Below are positions 9,294-16,509 of a stretch of 60,527 nucleotides of DNA, piece after piece. The stretch lies in assembly GCA_945949085.1 (NCBI GenBank), contig CAMFDJ010000019.1:1-60527 (forward strand), written 5' to 3'. The position numbers and the translations under genes are program-made. Source of the DNA: an uncultured Lachnospiraceae bacterium (lineage in GTDB: Bacteria > Bacillota > Clostridia > Lachnospirales > Lachnospiraceae). Every line of letters begins with the position of its first letter. The stretch's first letter is position 1. The notes under the pieces are model-generated. The model did not search any database. It was not told the DNA's origin and saw only the letters and a program-made list of their open reading frames with translations.

Positions 9294-10406
9294 CTATGGC
9301 ATCGTTCGTTTCGCAATTTCTTCCTCAGATTCGGCATGGCAGGAAATCCTGATGCACCTTCCGTCTCCCACAAACAGCAGCATGACAACAATCAGAAACA
9401 GATTGACGATTGCCACATACGAAAAAGGAACCACGCTCTCTCCCTTGAAATAAGCAGAATAAGCCATATAGGATATGATCACATGCAGGATGGCCACGTA
9501 ATACAGCTGCGTATATTGGAGGGCAACAATGACCAGAAGTACATCTGCCAGAATGCCGCTGCGTTCATCCATCTGTGGCATCACAAACGGAATCAGCATG
9601 GAAAGGAGCGCCGCAAAGGCTGCCAGATTCGTCTTTTTCAGTTCTCTTCCCTTTGCAAGCGCTGCCAGGGCAATGACCAGCATCAATGCCATGACAAGGT
9701 ATCTTGCCACCATTCCATATTCGATGACAAACTTGTCCGTACCGATCATCTGATAGATATTGGGCCAGTTGTAACTAAGTCGCGTTTCTCCTCTTGTCAG
9801 TGTCAAAAGCCGCTCTGCTTCAAAAATGGGAAAAGAGAGCTTTCCCTCCCTGCTCACAAGGCCGTTTCGAAACCACACGCCGCACACCGGCGCAATGAAA
9901 TAGATCAGCTTGTTTTTTTTCTGCATAAATGCAATCGCATATATGGGCAGCAGGAAAAATGCATATCTGCTGAAAAACAGACTGATGCCATAGCTGACAA
10001 GCGATGCGTTGCCTTTCCCCTCACTTAAAAGAAACAGAGACAGAACAGCAAAGAAGATATAGATGGAATCTCCCATGCCCCACATGGCTGAACCGGCGCA
10101 AAGAACCGGCAGGAGCAGCGTAATGGCATACCCCAGATATGCCCTGATCTTATGTCCCGTCAGTCTGTATACGTAAATCCCCACCAGGAGGGACAGGAGC
10201 AGATCAAAAACAATCGATACCACCTTTAAGCTTTCGGTCAGCCTTGCAAAGGAATAAGTAACACTCGGCGTATAGCCGATTACCTGAAAGCGTATCATCA
10301 TCGCAAAGACCGGTGCAAATACAATCAGCAGGATATCAATCGGTGCCATATGAAATTTTCCTATTTTTCGTTCCGTAACGATAAATTCCGTAATCTTTTT
10401 ATCCAT
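9294..10406 (-). CDS. GT-C-type membrane protein, paralogue of the next gene with altered catalytic loops
   Basis: A 370-aa multi-span protein clearly homologous to the upstream gene (NIYQMIGTDKFVIEYG versus NIYQLIGTDTFLFEYAD; same span layout). The start at 10406 follows AGAGGTG and overlaps the previous gene by 8 bp. The conserved PHMHERY of the paralogue reads PQMDERS here, and the external Asp of DYKMFFEPW in the first loop has no counterpart. It may therefore be an inactive partner or have a different donor. The family resembles Gpi18-type mannosyltransferases; the true sugar is unknown. Confidence 0.75.
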   Translation of the reverse strand: MDKKITEFIVTERKIGKFHMAPIDILLIVFAPVFAMMIRFQVIGYTPSVTYSFARLTESLKVVSIVFDLLLSLLVGIYVYRLTGHKIRAYLGYAITLLLPVLCAGSAMWGMGDSIYIFFAVLSLFLLSEGKGNASLVSYGISLFFSRYAFFLLPIYAIAFMQKKNKLIYFIAPVCGVWFRNGLVSREGKLSFPIFEAERLLTLTRGETRLSYNWPNIYQMIGTDKFVIEYGMVARYLVMALMLVIALAALAKGRELKKTNLAAFAALLSMLIPFVMPQMDERSGILADVLLVIVALQYTQLYYVAILHVIISYMAYSAYFKGESVVPFSYVAIVNLFLIVVMLLFVGDGRCIRISCHAESEEEIAKRTMP

Positions 10407-11604
10407 TGACAGCACCTCTGCGTATCATTTTCAGACAGCTGACCGCATGATCGAACAGCAGCAGCATAAAGACGATGGCATACAGATACATTGGCAGGAT
10501 CTGATTTTGTGCCAGATAGACCGTGTATCCCGCAAACGAACAGAGAATGGTGAGAAGCGGGATATAAAATTTCTCCGGCCGGTAGAAGAAGTAAGCTATC
10601 GCTAACAAATCCACCAGAATTGCATACCGTTCATGCATATGCGGCAGGAAGAACACAACTGTCATCGTCAATAGCATCCCCATCCGAAGCATCAGCTCCC
10701 CTGTCATCTCATAGTCTTTTCTGGCAAATACATACAAGAAAATCATGAGTGCACCGAGCGTCACCCAGATCCCCGCATCCGCATATTCGAACAGGAAGGT
10801 ATCCGTGCCGATGAGCTGATAGATGTTGGGAAATTTATGGGACAGCGCATAGATATCCATGGCACCGTTTGCCTGGAAGAAATAGACACTGATCAGCTCC
10901 CAGAAGCTCTTTCCCGCAATCAGGGATGGAATCATGCCAACCACATACATGGCCGGCACCCACAAAAAATGTTTCAGTTTCACTTTTCCCTTCATCCAGA
11001 GGATTACAAAAAGCGGCAAAATGAAAAAGGTCTGCAGCTTAAATGCGAAGGCAATCCCATAGAAGATCATGGAAATATTCGGTCTGTCCTTCAGCATGAA
11101 GTAAACAGACCAGAGCACAAAGCTTGAAAAAATGATGTCGCACTGTGCCCACATGGCCCCGTTTGCCACAACTGTCGGTGCAAGCAAAAGGGCACCGTAT
11201 CCTAAAATGGCATAGGTTGTATTTTTTGTCCTGTCATGTACGATTGCCATCATTGCAAATGCGGCCACAAAATCAAAGAATATGGATACCAGCTTCATAA
11301 GCAGCAGGGTGTTTAAGAACGGACAGATGCTGATAAAGGACAGAATGGTCAGATACGGGGTCGTGTAATCCACATATTCAAACTCTGCCGCAAGTCCTTT
11401 GATGCCGCCTCCTGCTTCCCGAAGAATCGCTACCCATGGCTCAAAAAACATTTTGTAGTCTCCCGCAACCACGTTCCGAAGGGCATAGCGCATCATGAGT
11501 GCCAGTCCGGAAAGTGCCAGAAACAGGAGCACGTCAAGCGTCGTAAACTCTATTTTTCTGACTTTAAAATGGCGGGTCAAAAGCGACCTGATTTTATCGT
11601 CCAT
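10399..11604 (-). CDS. GT-C-type glycosyltransferase (Gpi18/PIG-V-like)
   Basis: A 401-aa, roughly ten-span protein. The first external loop carries DYKMFFEPW with the acidic residue expected to bind the polyprenyl-phosphate-sugar donor. A later loop has PHMHERY, a motif typical of this superfamily. It probably attaches a sugar to the glycan on the outer face. The ATG follows GGAGG by 9 nt and overlaps the end of the RfbD-like gene by 11 bp; its own 3' end overlaps the paralogue. The three genes are thus one translational unit. Confidence 0.8.
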   Translation of the reverse strand: MDDKIRSLLTRHFKVRKIEFTTLDVLLFLALSGLALMMRYALRNVVAGDYKMFFEPWVAILREAGGGIKGLAAEFEYVDYTTPYLTILSFISICPFLNTLLLMKLVSIFFDFVAAFAMMAIVHDRTKNTTYAILGYGALLLAPTVVANGAMWAQCDIIFSSFVLWSVYFMLKDRPNISMIFYGIAFAFKLQTFFILPLFVILWMKGKVKLKHFLWVPAMYVVGMIPSLIAGKSFWELISVYFFQANGAMDIYALSHKFPNIYQLIGTDTFLFEYADAGIWVTLGALMIFLYVFARKDYEMTGELMLRMGMLLTMTVVFFLPHMHERYAILVDLLAIAYFFYRPEKFYIPLLTILCSFAGYTVYLAQNQILPMYLYAIVFMLLLFDHAVSCLKMIRRGAVNG

Positions 11605-12514
11605 TCTCTAATTCCTCCAGATATCTTGCAAGCGCATCCTGCCAGGTCGGCAGCGGCTCAAAGCCGTTTTCTGCCAGCTTGCTTTTGTCAAGGCGTGAGT
11701 TAAACGGTCTTGCAGCCTTGGAAATGCCGTATTCCTGCGTGGTGACAGGGGTAACCTTTGTCTGATAGCCTGCCTGTCTGAAGATTTCACAGGTAAAATC
11801 ATACCATGAGATGTAACCGCCCTCGTTGGTTGCGTGGTAATAGCCGTATTTTTCGGTTTCTGCCATATCAATGAGAAGTCTTGCAAGATCCAGCGTGTAC
11901 GTCGGTGTGCCGATCTGATCGTTGACCACGCGCACCTCGTCATGGTTTTTTCCAACCTGCAGCATGGTTTTAATAAAATTCTTCCCGTTTAATCCAAACA
12001 CCCATGCAATCCGGACAATAAAATATTTTGTCAGGGTCTGACTGATGGCAAGTTCTCCCTCGAGCTTTGTCTGACCATAGACATTGAGGGGTTTATAGTC
12101 CTTGCAGTCAGGTTTCCAGGGCTCCTCGCCCTGTCCGTCAAACACGTAGTCCGTACTGATATAGATCACCTTGCAGTCCAGTTTTTTGCACGCATCTGCA
12201 ATATGCTGCGTGCCGTAAGCGTTGATCGCACGCACCTTTTCCTGTTTGTCTTCATCCTCTGCCAGATCCACGGCTGTCCATGCCGCACAGTGTACGACAA
12301 CATCCGGTTTTACCTGCAGCAGCGTCTTTTCAACCGCCTCTGCATCCGTGATATCCATGGAAACATATGGCATTTTTGTCACTGCGCTGCCATCATCAAT
12401 TCCGCTGTATACCGGAGCAAGATCACTGGCAACTCCTTCGTGGCCTCTTTTCGCAAGTTCATTCATCACGTCGTGACCAAGCTGGCCTGCGACTCCCGTT
12501 ACAAAAAATTTCAT
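11594..12514 (-). CDS. rfbD: dTDP-4-dehydrorhamnose reductase-like (RfbD family)
   Basis: A 306-aa NAD(P)-binding protein. The Rossmann motif TGVAGQLGHDV is at the N-terminus, followed by STDYVFDG with the catalytic Tyr-x-x-x-Lys as YGQTKLEGE. Family members catalyse the last step of dTDP-L-rhamnose synthesis, reduction of dTDP-4-keto-L-rhamnose. The frame extends to 12580, but the ATG at 12514 has a GAGAGG site and begins at the Rossmann strand. The partner genes rfbA, rfbB and rfbC are not in the window, so they are either elsewhere or this enzyme reduces another 4-keto sugar. Confidence 0.85.
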   Translation of the reverse strand: MKFFVTGVAGQLGHDVMNELAKRGHEGVASDLAPVYSGIDDGSAVTKMPYVSMDITDAEAVEKTLLQVKPDVVVHCAAWTAVDLAEDEDKQEKVRAINAYGTQHIADACKKLDCKVIYISTDYVFDGQGEEPWKPDCKDYKPLNVYGQTKLEGELAISQTLTKYFIVRIAWVFGLNGKNFIKTMLQVGKNHDEVRVVNDQIGTPTYTLDLARLLIDMAETEKYGYYHATNEGGYISWYDFTCEIFRQAGYQTKVTPVTTQEYGISKAARPFNSRLDKSKLAENGFEPLPTWQDALARYLEELENGR

Positions 12515-12589
12515 GGTTTTACCTCTCTTTTCTTCGTCTATTTTCGACATGCCCCATCCGCCGCCATGCTCCATTCGCAAAATCGCTTC

Positions 12590-13423
12590 TTACCACACGG
12601 TTCTTCCTCCGTCGAGGACGACGGTTGCTCCTGTCATATAGGAGCTGGCATCGGAGAGCATATATAATACGGTCGCCGGATATTCATCAGGGCGTGACAT
12701 TCTGCCCATCGGCACCAGTTCCGATAATTTTTGGATAAAGTCCGGATCCTGTCCGTTTTCCAGACTGGCAGGGCAAAGTGTGTTGACCCGAACCCCTTTT
12801 TTGCCCCAGTAGGTGGCAAGATATTTGGTCAGTCCCATGATACCGTGCTTGACCACGCTGTAGGAAACAGGCTTGATGGTCTGGTCTTCTTCTGCCACAC
12901 CTTCCTTGCGATAGATGTTCTGATTGGGGGAAATGATTCCGTAATCAGAGGAAATATTGATAATCACCCCGCTGCGTTGTTTTTCCATCTCATAGCCGAA
13001 TACCTGACAGCAGAGGAACGCACCTGTCAGTCCGACATTCATATCATCCTGCCACATGGAAAGCGGCAGATTATGGAACTGGATCGCCCCCATATTTTTG
13101 GAACCGCCCTCCATCTTCGGATTGTTTGCCGCATTGTTGATCAGTCCGTCAATATGACCGTATTTTGCAAGCAGTTCATCCCTGACAGTCTCTAAGGATG
13201 CTCTGTCTGTGATATCCGCCACATACGTTTCGATCGCGCTGCCGGGGTATTTCGCAAGCATTTCTTCCTTTGCCTTCGCAAGGGGTGTTTCAAAAATGTC
13301 TAAGAGAACCGGTATGCCTTCTCCCTCCAGAACTGCCTCGGTGTGTTTCCGTCCGATCAGTCCCGCTCCTCCGGTGATCACAACCACCTTATCTTTGATT
13401 TTATATTGTTCCAATAAACTCAT
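12590..13423 (-). CDS. SDR-family oxidoreductase
   Basis: A 277-aa classical short-chain dehydrogenase: TGGAGLIGRKH cofactor motif near residue 20, NNAANNP in place of NNAG, and catalytic Ser and Tyr-x-x-x-Lys (ISSDYG; YSVVKHG). The C-terminal MTGATVVLDGG is typical. The ATG at 13423 is 7 nt after AGGAGG; the longer frame has no better site. It overlaps the MocA-type gene by 23 bp. The NNAANNP variant resembles SDRs of nonulosonate/flagellin-modification loci (PtmA type), but that assignment is inference. Confidence 0.82.
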   Translation of the reverse strand: MSLLEQYKIKDKVVVITGGAGLIGRKHTEAVLEGEGIPVLLDIFETPLAKAKEEMLAKYPGSAIETYVADITDRASLETVRDELLAKYGHIDGLINNAANNPKMEGGSKNMGAIQFHNLPLSMWQDDMNVGLTGAFLCCQVFGYEMEKQRSGVIINISSDYGIISPNQNIYRKEGVAEEDQTIKPVSYSVVKHGIMGLTKYLATYWGKKGVRVNTLCPASLENGQDPDFIQKLSELVPMGRMSRPDEYPATVLYMLSDASSYMTGATVVLDGGRTVW

Positions 13424-14447
13424 GAATGACTCCTCCTGTTTCCATTGACTTTCTGGCAGCAAGTGCCATGGACAGACTTCTGACACCATCCTCTAAAGGA
13501 ATAGCAGGATCGCTGTCGTTTGTCACGCAGTCCATAAAAAGCTGCAGTTCTTCGATGAACATATCATTTCTCGTAAACGTTTCATAAGAGATGGTCCCCA
13601 CTTCATCCCCGACTGCCTGCAGAACGGTTGCTTTCAAAAGGTCAACCACGATATGTCCCTTTTCTCCGACCACTTTGACAAAGCGGCTCGGCGGTGACTG
13701 GTAAAAGTCGGCATGCACAGAAACCGGAAAACTGCCGCCCGCTGTCTTGTACTTGTAGATGGCATCCAGATTGTCCTCTACGTCAATCCCGAGGTTTCCG
13801 TTGATGCCGCCACACGCATAGACGCTATCCGGCATGCCAAACAGATATTGCAGATAATCAAGCTCATGCACCATCTGATTGAGCAGCACACCGCCACCCA
13901 TATCTTTGCGCGCCATATATGTCTCTTTATAATCCTCGTACGTGTGCATTGTCACAAGCCTCTCTCCCACCACGCTTCTGACAGAGAGTACATTGCCGAT
14001 CTTCCCTTCCGCAAGGAATTGTTTCAGATATTTTATCCCGGGATGCAGTCTGTTCTGATAGCCGACAAAGACCTTCAGATTCTTCTCCCGGACAATTTTG
14101 CAAAGTGCATCGATTCCCTCCATGCTGTCGGAGATCGGTTTTTCCAAAAACAGATGACATCCTGCCCTGGCACATGCCAGCGCACAGGGAATATGACTTT
14201 TGGTAATATTGGTGATAAAGGCAATCTCCGGTTTTTCGGCAAGTGCCTCCGAAAGATCACCAAAGCTCCTGATCTGATATTCTTCCTCCAGCGATATATT
14301 TTCGCGGATCTGCATTGTATCGGAGAAGGTCCGCGCAAGACCTCTGACACGGTATGCCAGAATTTCAGGCTCATCGCCATACAGTCGTCTGATATTTCTC
14401 AAGTGTCTCTGACCGATACTGCCGAGACCAATCATCAAAATTTTCAT
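13401..14447 (-). CDS. Gfo/Idh/MocA-family sugar oxidoreductase
   Basis: A 348-aa protein. The N-terminal Rossmann fold (MIGLGSIGQRHLRNI) is followed by the EKPIS motif of the family around residue 125 and a C-terminal dimerisation/substrate domain with MVHELDYLQYLFG. These enzymes oxidise or reduce a sugar nucleotide or inositol with NAD(P). Together with the overlapping SDR it probably makes a modified sugar precursor for the locus. It overlaps the DUF2304 gene by 4 bp (ATGA). Confidence 0.88.
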   Translation of the reverse strand: MKILMIGLGSIGQRHLRNIRRLYGDEPEILAYRVRGLARTFSDTMQIRENISLEEEYQIRSFGDLSEALAEKPEIAFITNITKSHIPCALACARAGCHLFLEKPISDSMEGIDALCKIVREKNLKVFVGYQNRLHPGIKYLKQFLAEGKIGNVLSVRSVVGERLVTMHTYEDYKETYMARKDMGGGVLLNQMVHELDYLQYLFGMPDSVYACGGINGNLGIDVEDNLDAIYKYKTAGGSFPVSVHADFYQSPPSRFVKVVGEKGHIVVDLLKATVLQAVGDEVGTISYETFTRNDMFIEELQLFMDCVTNDSDPAIPLEDGVRSLSMALAARKSMETGGVIHEFIGTI

Positions 14448-14797
14448 TTTTCTTTTTCCTCTGCTTCTCTGAGATTTTCGGCCACAGCCAATTCCTGCAC
14501 CAGGGTGTCCAGTTTATTTTCGAGCTGCGAGATCTTGATGGATGACAAAAACACCTTGATCAGTAAAATAAAGATCATCATCAAAAAAATCAGATTGACC
14601 GGTGCCTGAAAACCGATCAGTCTTGTCAGTGCATAAACCACCTGTGGGAATGCACCCATCACAACAAAAATAACGGAGAGGAAGATCCAGAACAAGGAAT
14701 CCTCCAGCCGAATCTGGGCTTTTCTGATTTTGCTCAATACATAAAGCAGCGATAATACGGATGCCGCCAGAAGCACCGTTCTTAAATAATAGCTCAT
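14444..14797 (-). CDS. DUF2304 family small membrane protein
   Basis: A 117-aa protein with three hydrophobic segments and a C-terminal coiled tail (SQLENKLDTLVQELAVAE). This matches DUF2304 proteins, which are commonly encoded next to polyprenyl-phosphate sugar synthases; here the upstream GT2 gene ends on its start codon (TAATG, 1-nt overlap). It likely supports that GT2 at the membrane or helps flip its product; this is inferred from context. Confidence 0.8.
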   Translation of the reverse strand: MSYYLRTVLLAASVLSLLYVLSKIRKAQIRLEDSLFWIFLSVIFVVMGAFPQVVYALTRLIGFQAPVNLIFLMMIFILLIKVFLSSIKISQLENKLDTLVQELAVAENLREAEEKEK

Positions 14798-15489
14798 TAT
14801 AACTCCTTCTTTCTAAACCATTGCAGGATTAAAATAGAACAGCAAACTGTTGTCATATAGCGGATGGTTCTTGTAAAGTTCAGATAACTCTCTCCCGCGG
14901 TCCTTTCATTCATGACAACCTGACACTCCGCAACCTTTGCACCACAGTTGATCAGATAGGCAATGGTATCCGGCTCCGGTCCGTAATTCATGCTGTAGGC
15001 CAGTTTTTTGATCATGCGCCTGTTAAAGAGCCGCATGCCGGAGGTGGGATCCTTGACGCGCTTTCCCGTCGTCAGTAAAATACAACCCTCTATCAGCGTA
15101 TTGCCGATCATGCGGGCAGAAATCGGTTTTTTCTCCGTCACAAAGCGGGATCCGATCACAATATCCAGATTTTCCTGCTCCATCTTTGCTATCATATCCG
15201 CGATATAATCGGGATTATGCTGTCCGTCTCCGTCAAACTGGATCGCACAATCATACCCCAGCGCATAGGCATATTTCATACCTGTCTGAAACGCACCGGC
15301 AAGACCGGTGTTTACCTTCAGATCCACCAAGTTATACCCTCTTTTGCGGCAGATTGCAGCAGTTTCGTCCTTCGATCCGTCATTGACGACCACATAATCA
15401 TACTGGGGATATTCCTTTGTCAGCCTGTCCACAACCTGCTCGATATTGAGCGCCTCGTTGTAGGCAGGAATGATGATCAGACATTTCAT
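14797..15489 (-). CDS. GT2 glycosyltransferase, polyprenyl-phosphate sugar synthase type
   Basis: A 230-aa DPM1/GtrB-like GT-A enzyme: PAYNEALNIEQVV at the N-terminus, VNDGSKDET nucleotide-binding loop, and QFDGDGQHNP metal-binding motif around residue 90. There is only a short hydrophobic C-terminal stretch, and membrane anchoring may come from the DUF2304 partner. The family makes polyprenyl-phosphate hexose, the donor used by GT-C enzymes outside the cell. With many GT-C genes around it, this is the only visible source of such a donor in the window. Confidence 0.87.
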   Translation of the reverse strand: MKCLIIIPAYNEALNIEQVVDRLTKEYPQYDYVVVNDGSKDETAAICRKRGYNLVDLKVNTGLAGAFQTGMKYAYALGYDCAIQFDGDGQHNPDYIADMIAKMEQENLDIVIGSRFVTEKKPISARMIGNTLIEGCILLTTGKRVKDPTSGMRLFNRRMIKKLAYSMNYGPEPDTIAYLINCGAKVAECQVVMNERTAGESYLNFTRTIRYMTTVCCSILILQWFRKKEL

Positions 15490-15533
15490 CTCCTGTTACC
15501 TCTGTTTCTGTTCACTCTATTCCTATTATTTCC

Positions 15534-15667
15534 CGGTTTTCCCCGGGCTTGCATGTAATTCCTGCTTCTTTCCGGTTCTCTCCAGGCTTACACATGATTC
15601 CTGCTTTTCTCCGGTTCTCTCCGGGCTTGCATGTGATTCCTGCTTCTTTCCGATTCTCTCCGGACAG
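15534..15667. repeat. 39-nt minisatellite between two GT2 genes
   Basis: Units begin at 15534, 15573, 15612 and, partial, 15651 (cggttctctccgggcttgc...), differing by a few substitutions. The period is a multiple of three, and the minus strand reads as repeated GENRKEAGITCKP in an open frame of 75 codons. That frame has no ribosome site and overlaps the downstream end of the flanking gene, so I treat it as non-coding. Confidence 0.75.
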
Positions 15668-15671
15668 CGCA

Positions 15672-16421
15672 TCATCTGCTACCGCAAAAAAACTGTAAGG
15701 CAAACCGCACAATCCGGCAGATATCCGTAAACCACGCAAATCGGATGCCGTTTTCCGTAAGCGCCCGGTGTCCGTCCTTCAGTGACCTGATGTAATTTCC
15801 CACACCGCCCGTACTGGTGGAATTTTCTCCATGAAACATATTGACCAGCACTTCGTCGATATAAGACAGCTTTACTTTGCCGTCCTTTAGGATACGGATC
15901 ATAAACTCATAATCTGCGGCAATTTTCAGATCAATTTTATACAGGCCATAGGTTTCATAAACACTGCGCTTCAGATACAACGTGGGATGACCTGCCTGCC
16001 AGCCGGTGCGGATACTTCCCCGTCCCATGCGCCATCTGCGCACAACCTTGCCATCTGCCACATAATTGATATCTCCGTGTACCCCGTCCGTGCCTTCACG
16101 CTCTATGGTCTCTACCATTTTGGAGATGACATGTGCATCGGCGAAACAGTCATTCATAATGCCAATGATATCTCCGCTCGCCATCCGGATTCCCTTGTTC
16201 AGCGCATCATACAGACCTCTGTCCGGTTCGCTGACCCATTTACAGCGCTCGCCAAGTTTTTCTGCCGTCTCCATGATAAATTCCCTGCTGCCATCCGCTG
16301 AACCGCCATCCACAATGATATATTCTATCTCTTTATAATCCTGTTTTAAAATACCGGCCACACATTCCTGCAAATGCGCAAGGTCATTGTATGACATGGT
16401 AATGATTGATACCTTCTGCAT
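15672..16421 (-). CDS. GT2 family glycosyltransferase
   Basis: A 249-aa GT-A enzyme: IITMSYNDLAHLQECV start, YIIVDGGSADGS, then GLYDALNKGI and GIMNDCFAD as the metal-site region. The Asp-Cys pair replaces the more common DDD, a feature seen in the WcaA/colanic-type subset. The frame is open to 16490, but the ATG at 16421 begins the conserved strand and has GAGGAA upstream. It is a cytosolic sugar transferase to a lipid-linked glycan; the sugar is unknown. Confidence 0.82.
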   Translation of the reverse strand: MQKVSIITMSYNDLAHLQECVAGILKQDYKEIEYIIVDGGSADGSREFIMETAEKLGERCKWVSEPDRGLYDALNKGIRMASGDIIGIMNDCFADAHVISKMVETIEREGTDGVHGDINYVADGKVVRRWRMGRGSIRTGWQAGHPTLYLKRSVYETYGLYKIDLKIAADYEFMIRILKDGKVKLSYIDEVLVNMFHGENSTSTGGVGNYIRSLKDGHRALTENGIRFAWFTDICRIVRFALQFFCGSR

Positions 16422-16509
16422 AATTTCCTCATTTATATCCTCAGGTCTTTTCACGGTGTCAGAATATTCAAACCGCTTGCAGCCGGGCAAACTGCCTGTT
16501 CTGCGCTCC

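Noticed and set aside
9156..10028. 290-codon plus-strand frame
   Set aside because: Lies antisense to clear membrane-protein genes; composition is the shadow of their codons and no family is recognisable.
15512..15739. 75-codon minus-strand frame with GENRKEAGITCKP repeats
   Set aside because: Made by the 39-nt minisatellite, overlaps the end of a GT2 gene by 68 bp and has no ribosome site.
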